Origin: Chryseobacterium camelliae
Lineage (GTDB): Bacteria; Bacteroidota; Bacteroidia; Flavobacteriales; Weeksellaceae
Assembly (NCBI RefSeq): GCF_002770595.1
Contig: NZ_CP022986.1
Location: 186,001-250,000 of the forward strand
DNA: 64,000 nucleotides
Direction of reading: 5' to 3'
Part shown: positions 8,215 through 17,007 of the stretch, in pieces
How positions within the stretch are numbered: the stretch's first letter is position 1
Layout of the letters: each line of letters begins with the position of its first letter
Notes under the pieces: generated by a model
The model's database searches: none
Told to the model about the DNA's origin: nothing
The model's input: only the letters and a program-made list of their open reading frames with translations
Program-made: the position numbers and the translations under genes

Positions 8215-8874
8215 TTATACGGAATAATCCCGCTGCCCGAAAATAGCTGAACCTACCCGTACGGAATTGGCACCACATTCTATGGCGACCGGGAAGTCAT
8301 CACTCATTCCCATGGAAAGCGTCTCTAATGTTTTATCGTGGCTGAATTCATCAAAAAGCTCCTTCAGGCTCATGAATTCTTTCCTGACCTGCTCTTTGTC
8401 TTCCGTAAATGTTGCCATTCCCATCAGACCGCTGATGGCAATGTGGGGGAACGCACCGTTCAGGGATTGCCGGAACAGCTCACGGGATTCATCCTTTGTT
8501 AAGCCATATTTGGTATCTTCCTCAGCAATTTTTACCTGTAACAGGACTTTGATGGTCCGGTTATGTTTGGCTGCTTCCTTATCAATTTCTTTCAGCAGTT
8601 TTTCGGAATCGACACTTTGGATGGTATCTATGAAACCGGCAATATATTTCACTTTATTGGTCTGGAGATGGCCGATAATATGCCATTGTATATCCTGAGG
8701 AAGCTCCAACTGTTTTTCCGTCAGTTCCTGGACCTTATTCTCTCCAAATATCCTCTGCCCGAGATCATACACTTCACGGATGGCTGAAACCGGATGGGTT
8801 TTGGAAACGGCAACCAGCTGTACATGTGCCGGAAGCCGGTTTTTGATATAATGATAGTTTTCCTGAATGCTCAT
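8215..8874 (-). CDS. yggS: YggS/PLPBP family pyridoxal-phosphate homeostasis protein
   Basis: Cytosolic PLP-carrier protein of 219 residues with a single TIM-barrel domain. The PLP-binding Lys sits in VQLVAVSKTHP. Other family hallmarks are IFGENKVQEL, WHIIGHLQTNKVKYI, the LMGMATF segment and the C-terminal SMGMSDDFPVAIECGANSVRVGSAIFG, which binds the phosphate. The family balances PLP supply and affects amino-acid metabolism but has no known enzymatic activity. It starts 149 bases downstream of the small-protein gene on the same strand, separated by two hairpins. Confidence 0.95.
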   Translation of the reverse strand: MSIQENYHYIKNRLPAHVQLVAVSKTHPVSAIREVYDLGQRIFGENKVQELTEKQLELPQDIQWHIIGHLQTNKVKYIAGFIDTIQSVDSEKLLKEIDKEAAKHNRTIKVLLQVKIAEEDTKYGLTKDESRELFRQSLNGAFPHIAISGLMGMATFTEDKEQVRKEFMSLKELFDEFSHDKTLETLSMGMSDDFPVAIECGANSVRVGSAIFGQRDYSV

Positions 8875-8941
8875 AGCGCAAATTTCCGAATTTTAAAGGC
8901 AAAAAACAACCGTTTTGCCATTTGTGAATATCAATTAACCA

Positions 8942-9003
8942 ATACACCTTACAGGTTCGCATTCCTGTAAGGTGTATGATTTGGTCAGATGACCAGTCAT
9001 CTG
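8942..9003. repeat. Two adjacent strong hairpins between the small-protein gene and yggS
   Basis: Hairpin 1 is a perfect 14-bp inverted repeat (8942-8955 with 8964-8977, arm ATACACCTTACAGG) with an 8-nt loop. Hairpin 2 is an 8-bp repeat (8986-8993 with 8996-9003, CAGATGAC/GTCATCTG) with a 2-base centre. Neither is followed by a T-run. They lie just beyond the stop of the 9024-9245 gene and upstream of yggS, so they may act as 3'-end stabilisers or an attenuator. Confidence 0.65.
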
Positions 9004-9023
9004 GCATTTTGTTAAAGAAACGA

Positions 9024-9245
9024 TCAGAACTGTACCCTGAAGTCAACAGGCATGTCCATAGAAATCCTCACTGTATTGAAATCTGATTCAATATCACAGT
9101 CCATTTTAGCGTACGTGCCGTCTTCCTGTTTCAGCTGTACGGTAATTTCCCTGTCTCCGATCTCATCTTTCGGGATTTCGATGTAATAATTCTCTGATCC
9201 GTCATCATACGTCAGATGATCGGTCGTAAAATCAATAAATTGCAT
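9024..9245 (-). CDS. Small acidic uncharacterised protein (73 aa)
   Basis: A 73-residue soluble protein, MQFIDFTTDHLTYDDGSENYY onward, with alternating hydrophobic and acidic residues that suggest an all-beta fold (REITVQLKQEDGTYAKMDCDIE, NTVRISMDMPVDFRVQF). It has no signal peptide, no membrane segment and one Cys. I do not recognise a family. The even codon-position pattern, A-rich upstream region and the downstream hairpins support a real gene rather than a chance frame. Confidence 0.65.
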   Translation of the reverse strand: MQFIDFTTDHLTYDDGSENYYIEIPKDEIGDREITVQLKQEDGTYAKMDCDIESDFNTVRISMDMPVDFRVQF

Positions 9246-9325
9246 AATATTTTGTTTTAGTGTTTTGTTATCATAGCAAAAAGAGGGCTATTCTTAAATA
9301 TTTTGCCTTTTATTGCACGTGAAAT

Positions 9326-10060
9326 TTACAGCTGTCCCGTTATTTTTTTCAGATACAGCGCATTATGGATGGCAGCACTTCCCCAGGTATTGTTGAAGAA
9401 TATGTAGGTCTTTTTATTTTGTGTCCTGATATCATCAGCCAGCTTTTCAATGACTGTCTCCGGATATTCTGATTTATACAGGACCGGCTTACCATGCAGG
9501 CGGTAATAGAGGACTTCAGGGTGATTGCTGATCACTTCTTCCGGTAAATTTCCCGGAAAGCTCACTCCTGAAACAACAATATCATGCTCTGCCAGCATGT
9601 TAAAAACTTCATCAGTCCACCAGGACTCATGCCTGAATTCAACAACATTCAGGTACTGATCATCGACGGTTTTTAAAATCAGATCCATATTTTGAGGGGT
9701 ATTCCTGAACGATGGCGGAAACTGGTAAAGAAAGCCTGACAGTTTATTTTTAAGCCCTCCTGCAATATGGCTGCAGAATTCCTTTATTTCATGTTCACAG
9801 TTTTCCATACGGGCTACATGCGTTACCGTTTTGGGTATTTTAATGAAAAACCTGAATTCATCAGGGGTATCATCAGCCCATTTCTGCAATGTCTTTACAG
9901 TAGGTTTCCTGTAGAAGGTAGAGTTGATTTCAACAGCGTTAAAGGTATGCGAATATAAGCTTAAGAAATCTTTATTCGCAGCATCAGCGGGATATAGAAC
10001 CCCTTTCCAGTCGGTATTATAAAACCCTGAACAGCCGATATAAAGGTGATTTTGCTCCAT
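9326..10060 (-). CDS. DUF72 domain-containing protein (YecE-like)
   Basis: 244-residue cytosolic protein of the DUF72 family, a TIM-barrel-like fold of unknown activity. Family hallmarks visible are the N-terminal YIGCSGFYNTDWKGVLYP, FNAVEINSTFYRKPT, the WADDTPDEFRFFIKIPKTVTH segment, VVEFRHESWW and the C-terminal TYIFFNNTWGSAAIHNA. Length matches the family. It is downstream of the copper ATPase on the same strand with a 34-base gap, but no functional link is known. Confidence 0.92.
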   Translation of the reverse strand: MEQNHLYIGCSGFYNTDWKGVLYPADAANKDFLSLYSHTFNAVEINSTFYRKPTVKTLQKWADDTPDEFRFFIKIPKTVTHVARMENCEHEIKEFCSHIAGGLKNKLSGFLYQFPPSFRNTPQNMDLILKTVDDQYLNVVEFRHESWWTDEVFNMLAEHDIVVSGVSFPGNLPEEVISNHPEVLYYRLHGKPVLYKSEYPETVIEKLADDIRTQNKKTYIFFNNTWGSAAIHNALYLKKITGQL

Positions 10061-10094
10061 ATGATATGATTTGATTGAATGCCCGAAGGCAGGT

Positions 10095-12947
10095 TTATGT
10101 GATCTGCTTTTTCCCGCTGCTCAAATCCACCGAATTCAGCCTTAAAGAATTCAGAATAACCGATAATGAACTGAAGCTCATTGCCGCAGCCGCTATCATG
10201 GGTGAGAGCAGAATTCCGAAAAACGGGTACAATAATCCTGCCGCTACCGGTACTCCAAGGACATTATAAATAAAAGCAAAGAATAAATTTTCTTTGATGT
10301 TTTTTAAAAGCTTTTCGCTCAGAAGCTTAGCTTTTGCCACACCCGACAGGTCTCCTTTCAGCAGTGTAATTTCAGCGCTTTCAATGGCTACACCGGTTCC
10401 GGTACCCATTGCAATACCTACATTGGCCTGGGCCAGAGCAGGAGAGTCGTTGATGCCGTCTCCCGTCATGGCTACGGTTTTTCCCTCTTTTTGCAGCCTT
10501 TTTACTTCATTCAGTTTATCCTCGGGACTGCAGCTGGCCTTGAAATGCCTGATGCCTAAGGCATCAGCCACTGCTTTGGCCGTATGTTCATTATCACCGG
10601 TCATCATGATGACCTCAACACCTTCCTGGAGCAGCTGATTTACCGCTTTTGCCGCGGTCTCTTTAATTTTATCCGTAAAGCTGATAAAGCCGATCACCTC
10701 CGTATCCTGAGCTACATAAGAAACCGTATGTGCTCTGGACTGTGCTTCCGAAGTTTTTTGTTTAAGCGCTTCAGGAATTTCAATGCCGTTTGAGGCCAGC
10801 AGGCTTTCATTGCCCAGATACATCGTTTTTCCGCTGATTTTCCCCTGAACACCTTTTCCTGAAATATTTTCAAAATCATCCGCTTTTTCTAAAGTGATTT
10901 GTTCTTCCTGAGCTTTTTTAAGGACAGCACTTGACAGGGGATGTTCAGAATTCCGGTTTAAAGCAGCAGCGATCGCAAGAATATTTTCACGGTCCGAGTG
11001 ACTGACGGCCTCAACCGATGCTACAGATGGTTTTCCTTCCGTCAAGGTCCCCGTTTTGTCCGTTATCAGGACATTTACTTTATTCATATGCTCAAGAGCT
11101 TCTGCATTTTTGATCAGGATTCCGTTTGCTGCTCCCTTTCCGATTCCTACCATAAGGGACATGGGCGTTGCAAGGCCCAATGCACAGGGACAGGCGACAA
11201 TAAGCACAGCTACGGCATTTACAAAAGCAAATAATGTCCTTTTGCCTTCAGGCCCGAAAAATTGCCAAAGGATAAACGTGAGCACAGATATCGCTATTAC
11301 TGAAGGCACAAAAACCTTAGCTACCTTATCTGTCAGTTTCTGGATTGGTGCCCTGCTCCGGCTGGCCTCATGGACCATTCTGATGATATGGGCAAGAAGG
11401 GTTTCATCGCCAACCTTTTCGGCCTTCATTATGAATACCTGGTTCCCGTTAATGGTTCCTGAAGAAACCTGGTCACCGGTTTCCTTCTGTACAGGGACGG
11501 GCTCGCCGGTAATCATGCTTTCATCTATTGACGAACTGCCTTCTGTAATGATTCCGTCCACAGGAATTTTTTCTCCCGGCTTTACTTTCAGCAGGTCACC
11601 TTTTTGTACCTGGGAAAGAAGGACTCTTTTTTCTTCTCCGTTTACTATCAGGTGGGCTTCATCCGGCGACAGGCTGATCAGTTCCCGGATGGCATTTCCT
11701 GTTTTTTTATGTGCGGCAGCCTCCATGAGCTGGCCTAAAATAACCAGTGTTAAGATCACACAGACTGCTTCAAAATAAAGGGGGGTATCATGATGCTGAG
11801 TACTGATCTCATGGGGAATGACATCCGGAAAGAATAACGCTGTTATACTGAAGAGAAATGCAGCTGTTACGCCCAAGGCAATCAGGCTGAACATATTCAG
11901 GTTACGGGTTTTGAAGGAAGTCCAGCCCCGTTTCATCAGGAACCATCCCGAATAAAAAATTACCGGAAGGGTCAACAGCAATTCAATGTAGCCCTGCATG
12001 GTATAGGAAAAAGGAAAATCTATGACCATACCGCCCATTGAAAGTATAAATACCGGAATGGTAAACACCAGAGAGATGATCAGCTTTTTTTTAAGGATCT
12101 GATAAGTCTTATCTTCCTCATGATCATTCTGATCCGGGACTCTGACCAGATCCATGCCGCATATCGGGCAGCTTCCCGGCTCATTACGGATGATCTCGGG
12201 GTGCATTGGACAGGTATATTGTACCGTTTTCTTTTCAGGGTATTTTACCAGGTCCATACCACAGACCGGGCAGCCTACATTCGTGTCATAGATCTTATCT
12301 CCTTCGCAATACATCGGACAGTAATATTTTCCAGCCATATCATCCGATATTTCCGGTGCTTCATGGTGATGCGCAGGATGGTGGCTATGCCGGGAACCCG
12401 AATTCTGTATCAGTTCTTCCGTAATTTCTTCCAGATGCATATGGCAGACCGGACAGTCGGTTTTTTCTTCGTACACCTTGTCTCCTTCACAAAACATCGG
12501 ACAATAATAGCTTCCTATATGATCTTTGAAGTTTTCCGGCAGGTTCGTTTTGGAAAAGGCAGGTGTATAATTCGGATCTTTTGATAGTTTTTCTTCGACG
12601 GGAACCAGGTACATATGGCAGACCGGGCATCTTTTGCCCTGCTGGAAGTATACTTTATCCCCTTCACATTCCATTGGGCAATAGTATACGGAAGATGGGG
12701 AAACCCTGTCCTGGGGTTTGATGAATTCAGGTTCAGGAATAGCGGGATCCGCCAATGTATAATTCCCGGCTTCCTGTAATCTTTTATTGATGGTGTCAAG
12801 ATCTGTGTGCTGATCGGATTTCAGCATAACCGTATGGTCTTCCGGATGTACTTCTGCTTCTATACCTTCAATACTGTTCAGTTTTTCAGATACTTTTTTC
12901 CGGCAGCCGGAGCAGCTCATCCCCAGAATTTTATATTGTTTTTGCAT
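10095..12947 (-). CDS. copA: Cu+-exporting P1B-1 ATPase with one HMA and four Cys-rich metal-binding repeats
   Basis: Inner-membrane heavy-metal exporter of 950 residues. The order is: HMA domain (~1-65, CxxC in GMSCSGC); four heavy-metal-binding repeats of the form YxCPM...CPxCxMxL (~residues 88, 147, 207, 243; the last as [20 protein letters not shown]); then the ATPase core. The core shows the actuator TGE ([10 protein letters not shown]), the membrane CPC motif ([12 protein letters not shown]), phosphorylation DKTGTLTEG, nucleotide-binding SEHPL and hinge [13 protein letters not shown] in helix 7 ([11 protein letters not shown]) and MSFSS in helix 8 are the Cu+ signature. The AraC-type CxxC regulator lies directly upstream on the same strand. 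Four tandem repeats is more than most CopA proteins carry. Confidence 0.95.
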   Translation of the reverse strand: MQKQYKILGMSCSGCRKKVSEKLNSIEGIEAEVHPEDHTVMLKSDQHTDLDTINKRLQEAGNYTLADPAIPEPEFIKPQDRVSPSSVYYCPMECEGDKVYFQQGKRCPVCHMYLVPVEEKLSKDPNYTPAFSKTNLPENFKDHIGSYYCPMFCEGDKVYEEKTDCPVCHMHLEEITEELIQNSGSRHSHHPAHHHEAPEISDDMAGKYYCPMYCEGDKIYDTNVGCPVCGMDLVKYPEKKTVQYTCPMHPEIIRNEPGSCPICGMDLVRVPDQNDHEEDKTYQILKKKLIISLVFTIPVFILSMGGMVIDFPFSYTMQGYIELLLTLPVIFYSGWFLMKRGWTSFKTRNLNMFSLIALGVTAAFLFSITALFFPDVIPHEISTQHHDTPLYFEAVCVILTLVILGQLMEAAAHKKTGNAIRELISLSPDEAHLIVNGEEKRVLLSQVQKGDLLKVKPGEKIPVDGIITEGSSSIDESMITGEPVPVQKETGDQVSSGTINGNQVFIMKAEKVGDETLLAHIIRMVHEASRSRAPIQKLTDKVAKVFVPSVIAISVLTFILWQFFGPEGKRTLFAFVNAVAVLIVACPCALGLATPMSLMVGIGKGAANGILIKNAEALEHMNKVNVLITDKTGTLTEGKPSVASVEAVSHSDRENILAIAAALNRNSEHPLSSAVLKKAQEEQITLEKADDFENISGKGVQGKISGKTMYLGNESLLASNGIEIPEALKQKTSEAQSRAHTVSYVAQDTEVIGFISFTDKIKETAAKAVNQLLQEGVEVIMMTGDNEHTAKAVADALGIRHFKASCSPEDKLNEVKRLQKEGKTVAMTGDGINDSPALAQANVGIAMGTGTGVAIESAEITLLKGDLSGVAKAKLLSEKLLKNIKENLFFAFIYNVLGVPVAAGLLYPFFGILLSPMIAAAAMSFSSLSVILNSLRLNSVDLSSGKKQIT

Positions 12948-13052
12948 TGCATTTTCAATTTACAACAAATTTCCAAAATGAATGCCGAATGCTGTTACAG
13001 ATATTTGGATAATCGTTACAGAATTCTTCCTGATGCCTGAATTACCGGTAAT

Positions 13053-13613
13053 TTAAATTTCATCCAGTGGTTGACGGTGGTGGTTTTTCAGTTTTCTGAA
13101 CGTGGTCGGCGTAAATCCGGTGGTATTTCTGAACTGTGCAGATAAATGCTGAACACTTTTATAGCCTAATTTTCCTGCAATTTCCGTCAGGGTAAACTCA
13201 TTGTACAGCAGGAGTTCCTTCACTTTTTCAATCTTCTGGAGGATGAAAAACTGCTCCAGTGTTGTGCTCTCATATTGTGAAAAGGTCTTCGACAAAGAGC
13301 TGTAGTCTTTATGAAGGGCATTGCTGAGAAATTCAGATAATACAAAGCCCTCCTCAATATCCAGTCCGCTGATCTTCATGATGACCAGGTTACGGATCTT
13401 CTCTGTAATTTGCCGTGCTGCATCTTTGATCCTTTCAAAACCTGCCTCGTACAGCTTCTTTTCAATGCGCATAAGCTCATGATCGCTCAGTTCACGATCT
13501 GTTTCTGCTTCACCCAGCGTTACCGATTTCATGGAGATACCGGACCCGCTGAAAACCTGTTCAACAGCAGATATGCATCTGTTGCAGACCATATTTTTAA
13601 TGAAAATTTTCAT
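13053..13613 (-). CDS. AraC-type regulator with N-terminal CxxC metal-sensor-like domain
   Basis: 186 residues. The N-terminus (MKIFIKNMVCNRCISAVEQVF, residues 1-75) looks like a degenerate HMA/MerP fold with a CxxC pair in MVCNRC. The C-terminal ~95 residues form a double helix-turn-helix of AraC type (FTLTEIAGKLGYKSVQHLSAQFRNTTGFTPTTFRKL). Its start overlaps the stop of the upstream thioesterase by 4 bases (ATGA), implying coupled translation. The downstream neighbour is the Cu+ ATPase, so a copper- or heavy-metal-responsive activator of that ATPase is the likely role. That function is inferred from domain and context. Confidence 0.85.
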   Translation of the reverse strand: MKIFIKNMVCNRCISAVEQVFSGSGISMKSVTLGEAETDRELSDHELMRIEKKLYEAGFERIKDAARQITEKIRNLVIMKISGLDIEEGFVLSEFLSNALHKDYSSLSKTFSQYESTTLEQFFILQKIEKVKELLLYNEFTLTEIAGKLGYKSVQHLSAQFRNTTGFTPTTFRKLKNHHRQPLDEI

Positions 13614-14005
13614 AACCGTCCGTTGAGCCTGTCTTTTACAAACTCTACCTGGGTTTTTCCATGTGGGGCAGGAAGTCCGTCTTCGTCAAGGTTAACCATT
13701 ACGATTTTCTCCACGGTAATAATCGTCTGATGGGTCATTTTGTTCCGCACTTCACATCTCAGGGTGATAGAGCTGGATCCGAATGAAGATACTTCAATGC
13801 CGATTTCAATAATATCACCCTGCTTGGCAGAACTGACAAAGTTGATTTCAGAAATAAACTTGGTTACCACTTTGGTATTTTCCAGCTGGATGATCGCGTA
13901 GAGCGCTGCCTCTTCATCAATCCACTGCAGCAGCCTGCCTCCGAACAATGACTGGTTAGGGTTGAGGTCCTCGGGTTTTACCCATTTTCTGGTATGGTAA
14001 TTCAT
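13610..14005 (-). CDS. Acyl-CoA thioesterase (hotdog fold, YciA/BFIT-like)
   Basis: 131-residue cytosolic hotdog-fold protein. Family marks are the N-terminal KWVKPEDLNPNQSLFGGRLLQWIDEEAALYA, the central helix with the catalytic Asp in LQWIDEEAA, and the strand INFVSSAKQGDIIEIGIEV. Such enzymes hydrolyse acyl-CoA thioesters to free acid and CoA. It is first in a short unit with the AraC regulator (ATGA overlap). A promoter element lies 18 bases before the ATG. No link to metal handling is known for this family. Confidence 0.9.
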   Translation of the reverse strand: MNYHTRKWVKPEDLNPNQSLFGGRLLQWIDEEAALYAIIQLENTKVVTKFISEINFVSSAKQGDIIEIGIEVSSFGSSSITLRCEVRNKMTHQTIITVEKIVMVNLDEDGLPAPHGKTQVEFVKDRLNGRL

Positions 14006-14022
14006 CTCGTATAATTTTCAGT

Positions 14023-14031
14023 GCAAATTTA
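14023..14031 (-). promoter_or_regulatory. -7 promoter element for the thioesterase/AraC unit
   Basis: TAAATTTGC on the minus strand fits TAnnTTTG(C) and lies 17 bases before the thioesterase ATG at 14005. Confidence 0.6.
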
Positions 14032-14366
14032 CTATTAATAATTTTTTAACCGAAAAAATAAAGATCAGGTAAACAGATCGGGATGATTAATACGGTCAAT
14101 GGAGGATGAAATCGGATGATTTAGGTCCCTTTTGAGTGCCTTACTTTGTTCTTTATGCAATATTTTTCTTTCCGGAATGCCTTATTTCAGACCGTTTTAC
14201 ATCAGGAATACAAAATATATGGACTATTCGTAAAAAAATATTTTGTTATAATATTATAAATCGTATCTTGCACCTGTTTATATTTGGAATCAATATTTGT
14301 TCATTACGTTATGTTGTTTTTCTTTTATATACCAAATCGTTATTAATTTTTAATTTTTTATTCAAA
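14032..14366 (+). promoter_or_regulatory. Promoter region and U-rich leader of the RRM protein gene
   Basis: This 335-base divergent intergenic region holds no gene. TATATTTG at 14279-14286 fits the -7 consensus. A second candidate is TATCTTG at 14264-14270, one T short of consensus, with a TTTTG 18 bases upstream (14241-14245). Either start gives a 5' leader of about 75-95 bases that is very rich in A and U, ending in long T stretches just before the ATG. Such leaders are typical of cold-induced genes. Confidence 0.5.
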
Positions 14367-14741
14367 ATGAACATTTTTGTTTCTAACATCAATTACGCAA
14401 CTAAAGAGTACGAGTTGCAGGATCTATTTTCAGAATTTGGAGACGTTTCTTCTGCTAAAATTATTACAGACAAAGAAACTGGTCGTTCCAGAGGTTTTGG
14501 TTTCATCGAAATGAGCGATGAAGAAGGGCAGGAAGCTATTGAAGCTCTTAACCAAAAAGAATTTAACGGAAAAGTATTAAACGTTTCTGAAGCTAAACCA
14601 AGAGAGGAAAAGCCTAGAAGAACTTTCAGCAACAATGGAGGAAACAACAGAGGTGGCGGAAGTTATGGTAATAACAACAGAGGTAATGGCGGTGGCTATG
14701 GCGGTAGTAACAACCGTAGCGGCGGCGGAAACCGTTGGTAA
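14367..14741 (+). CDS. RRM RNA-binding protein with Gly/Arg/Asn-rich tail
   Basis: 124 residues. I chose the ATG at 14367 (MNIFVSNINYATKEYELQDLF); the longer frame from 14136 adds 77 residues encoded by the AT-rich leader. Residues 1-80 are one RRM, with RNP2 IFVSNI and RNP1 RGFGFIEM. The tail from ~95 is GGNNRGGGSYGNNNRGNGGGYGG-like, without folding propensity. This is the design of the small cold-induced RNA-binding proteins of cyanobacteria and Bacteroidetes, which act as RNA chaperones or post-transcriptional regulators. A terminator follows directly. Confidence 0.93.
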   Translation: MNIFVSNINYATKEYELQDLFSEFGDVSSAKIITDKETGRSRGFGFIEMSDEEGQEAIEALNQKEFNGKVLNVSEAKPREEKPRRTFSNNGGNNRGGGSYGNNNRGNGGGYGGSNNRSGGGNRW

Positions 14742-14747
14742 AATATA

Positions 14748-14770
14748 AAGCGGCTCAGGCCGCTTTTTTT
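14748..14770 (+). terminator. Rho-independent terminator after the RRM gene
   Basis: AAGCGGC pairs with GCCGCTT (7 bp) around a 4-nt loop and is followed by seven T. It lies 7 bases past the RRM stop, in the 36-base gap before the stop of the convergent BlaI-like gene. Confidence 0.9.
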
Positions 14771-14777
14771 ATGTCTT

Positions 14778-15254
14778 TTAATTGATCTTTTTCTTTTTCT
14801 TCTTTTTCTCCTTTTCTTTTACCTTCTTGTTTTTCTTGGTCTTAAGGATTTCATTGGCAAATTCATACTCAGGCTCTTTATTCCTGGCGGGTTTAAGCTC
14901 AATTTTCAGATCGAGGTAATCGGCAAAATCATTCTTCGAAATCAGATTTTCTTCAAGCAGCAGTTCCAGCACATCCTTCCCGGAGTCATCAAAAAAATGT
15001 TGGCAAAGCTCTTTTAGCAGGAATTTCCTGTAGTCAGCGAAAGGGATGATCACCGTATATTTAAAGATCCTTCCTTCCTTTTCAGTAGCCAGGAAGCCTT
15101 TTTCAGTAAGGATTTTCAGGTAGGTAGACACCGTGTTCTGGTGGGGTTTCGGTTCAGGATGCCTTTCCATAGCATCTTTAAGGTAAAAAGAATCCAGCTT
15201 CCAGAATAGTTTCATCAGGTTTTCCTCCGCAGCGGTAAGATGGTTTATTTTCAT
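14778..15254 (-). CDS. BlaI/MecI/CopY family repressor with a poly-lysine tail
   Basis: 158 residues. Residues 3-75 form the winged helix of BlaI/MecI repressors (LTAAEENLMKLFW, HQNTVSTYLKILTEKGFLATEKEGRIFKY). Residues 80-110 match the dimerisation segment (FLLKELCQHFFDDSGKDVLELLLEE). The last ~22 residues are almost only Lys with a few Glu, encoded by a long A/G tract; this tail is not part of the usual ~120-residue fold. No BlaR-type sensor protease is adjacent. It starts 9 bases after the PAP2 gene stop, so the two form an operon. The regulated target is unknown. Confidence 0.87.
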   Translation of the reverse strand: MKINHLTAAEENLMKLFWKLDSFYLKDAMERHPEPKPHQNTVSTYLKILTEKGFLATEKEGRIFKYTVIIPFADYRKFLLKELCQHFFDDSGKDVLELLLEENLISKNDFADYLDLKIELKPARNKEPEYEFANEILKTKKNKKVKEKEKKKKKKKIN

Positions 15255-15263
15255 AAGATTGGT

Positions 15264-15866
15264 TTACGGTTGAAGTTGCATACTGCAATATAGATAAATT
15301 AAAGATACCACGAAAGCAATTCCGGCTCCGGTTATTACTTCCCGTACGGTATGCCTTTTCAGAATTACCCTTGTTACTCCCACCAAAGCAGCAATTCCCA
15401 GCCAGATCATACCTGTTATCAAGCTCATGGGTACAAAGAGGGCCGCGACCAGTACATTAAATGCAGTGTGCATAGAACTTTTAATAAAGAAATTGCTGAT
15501 CTGAAGTGCCAGCAGGAGGATCAGGATAAACAGCATTACCAGATCAATACTTCCATTGGTCAGGTATGCATATACCATATAAACCATCACGCATACCACA
15601 ATAAAAATATACAGTGTCTTCCTTTGTACACGATTGGATACGTCCATATTAACATACCTTCCGGTCTTAACATTCCATAAAATCCAGATGATTACAGGCA
15701 GTATTACAATCAATAAAATAGGCAGGAAGTAAAATACGGAGTCTCTGAGCGAATATTTCCATATGCTCGTCAGGACGAAAAAAATAAACAGGGAAATCAG
15801 CGGATTAAAAAAATCTGAAATGATTTTTGATATTTTATGTACAAAAGACGGTTGCTTTTCCTGCAT
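15264..15866 (-). CDS. PAP2-like membrane protein
   Basis: 200-residue inner-membrane protein with about six hydrophobic helices. The C-terminal half keeps a weak form of the PAP2 (type 2 phosphatidic acid phosphatase) signature: KSSMHTAFNVLVAA in place of the PSGH motif, and RVILKRHTVREVITGAG resembling SRxxxxxHxxxDVxxG. Some canonical catalytic residues are altered (Ser-Met-His instead of Ser-Gly-His, Glu instead of Asp), so phosphatase activity is uncertain. It precedes the BlaI-like repressor in an operon and is divergent from pdhA. Confidence 0.75.
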   Translation of the reverse strand: MQEKQPSFVHKISKIISDFFNPLISLFIFFVLTSIWKYSLRDSVFYFLPILLIVILPVIIWILWNVKTGRYVNMDVSNRVQRKTLYIFIVVCVMVYMVYAYLTNGSIDLVMLFILILLLALQISNFFIKSSMHTAFNVLVAALFVPMSLITGMIWLGIAALVGVTRVILKRHTVREVITGAGIAFVVSLIYLYCSMQLQP

Positions 15867-15882
15867 GCTTCAATTTAAAATC

Positions 15883-15890
15883 CAAAGATA
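15883..15890 (-). promoter_or_regulatory. -7 promoter element for the PAP2/BlaI operon
   Basis: TATCTTTG on the minus strand fits TAnnTTTG, 16 bases before the PAP2 ATG at 15866. Confidence 0.55.
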
Positions 15891-15946
15891 ATACTATAAC
15901 CAAAAAAACAATTGACATCAATACAATAAAAACAAAGTTTTTTTTA

Positions 15947-15954
15947 TAATTTTG
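15947..15954 (+). promoter_or_regulatory. -7 promoter element for pdhA
   Basis: TAATTTTG followed by C fits TAnnTTTG, 37 bases before the pdhA ATG. A TTG at 15912-15914 is too far upstream (32 bases) for a standard -33 box. Confidence 0.5.
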
Positions 15955-15991
15955 CTCTACTATTTCATTACAAATAAGCAACAGCTAACAC

Positions 15992-16993
15992 ATGAAAGAA
16001 TTTTCCAAAGAGGTATACCTGAAGTGGTATGAAGATATGACAATGTGGAGAAGGTTTGAAGACAAATGCCGTTCTCTCTATCTAAAGCAAAAAATCAGAG
16101 GTTTTTTACATTTGTACAATGGTCAGGAGGCTATTCCTGCCGGTTTCACCCATGCAATGGATTTAACCAAAGACAGTATGATTACTGCTTACAGATGCCA
16201 CATTCACCCAATGGCGATGGGGGTAGATCCTAAAAGAATCATGGCCGAACTTTGCGGGAAAGCAACAGGTACGTCCGGAGGTATGGGCGGATCTATGCAC
16301 ATTTTCAGCAAGGAACACCGTTTTTACGGTGGCCACGGTATTGTAGGGGGACAAATTCCTTTAGGAGCTGGAATTGCTTTTGCCGATAAATACTTTGACA
16401 GAAAGGCGGTAAACATCTGTTTCTTCGGAGACGGTGCTGCAAGACAGGGATCACTGCATGAGACATTCAATATGGCTATGAACTGGAAGCTTCCTGTGGT
16501 ATTTGTAGTAGAAAATAACCAGTATGCTATGGGGACTTCCGTTAAAAGAACGGCAAACCATGAAGATATTTACAAATTGGGATTGGGATATGAAATGCCT
16601 TGTCTTGCTGTAGATGCCATGGATCCTGAAAAAGTAGCTGAAGCGGCTTACGAAGCTATTGAAAGAGCAAGGAGAGGTGACGGTCCTACATTCATCGAAG
16701 CAAGAACATACCGTTACAGAGGGCATTCTATGTCTGATGCTGAACCATACAGGAGCAAGGAAGAAGTTGCTGTTCACAAAAATGATGATCCTATCGAACT
16801 GATCAAGCAGAGGATTTTAGCCAATAGCTGGGCTTCTGAAGAAGAGCTGGAAGCTATGGATAATCAATCAAGAGATTTTGTGGATGAGTGCATCGAATTC
16901 ATGGAAAACTCTCCATACCCGGATCCGGAAAAAATCTATGAGTATGTCTATGCTCAGGAAAACTATCCGTTCTTAGATAAATTAGAAAACTAA
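15992..16993 (+). CDS. pdhA: Pyruvate dehydrogenase E1 component, alpha subunit
   Basis: 333-residue cytosolic subunit of the PDH complex, which with E1-beta decarboxylates pyruvate using thiamine diphosphate. The ThDP-binding motif appears as FFGDGAARQGSLHETFNMAMNWKLPVVFVVENN (GDG...NN). RYRGHSMSDAEPYRSKEE holds the conserved His and the Ser of the phosphorylation-loop region. Family marks YNGQEAIPAGFTHAM and GTSGGMGGSMHIF are intact. E2 follows 86 bases downstream; no E1-beta or E3 gene is in the window, so the complex is assembled from separate loci. Confidence 0.97.
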   Translation: MKEFSKEVYLKWYEDMTMWRRFEDKCRSLYLKQKIRGFLHLYNGQEAIPAGFTHAMDLTKDSMITAYRCHIHPMAMGVDPKRIMAELCGKATGTSGGMGGSMHIFSKEHRFYGGHGIVGGQIPLGAGIAFADKYFDRKAVNICFFGDGAARQGSLHETFNMAMNWKLPVVFVVENNQYAMGTSVKRTANHEDIYKLGLGYEMPCLAVDAMDPEKVAEAAYEAIERARRGDGPTFIEARTYRYRGHSMSDAEPYRSKEEVAVHKNDDPIELIKQRILANSWASEEELEAMDNQSRDFVDECIEFMENSPYPDPEKIYEYVYAQENYPFLDKLEN

Positions 16994-17007
16994 AAAAATA
17001 ATGAGTC

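Noticed and set aside
14136-14366. 77-residue N-terminal extension of the RRM protein
   Set aside because: It is encoded by AT-rich leader containing promoter motifs, and the RRM begins normally at the ATG at 14367.
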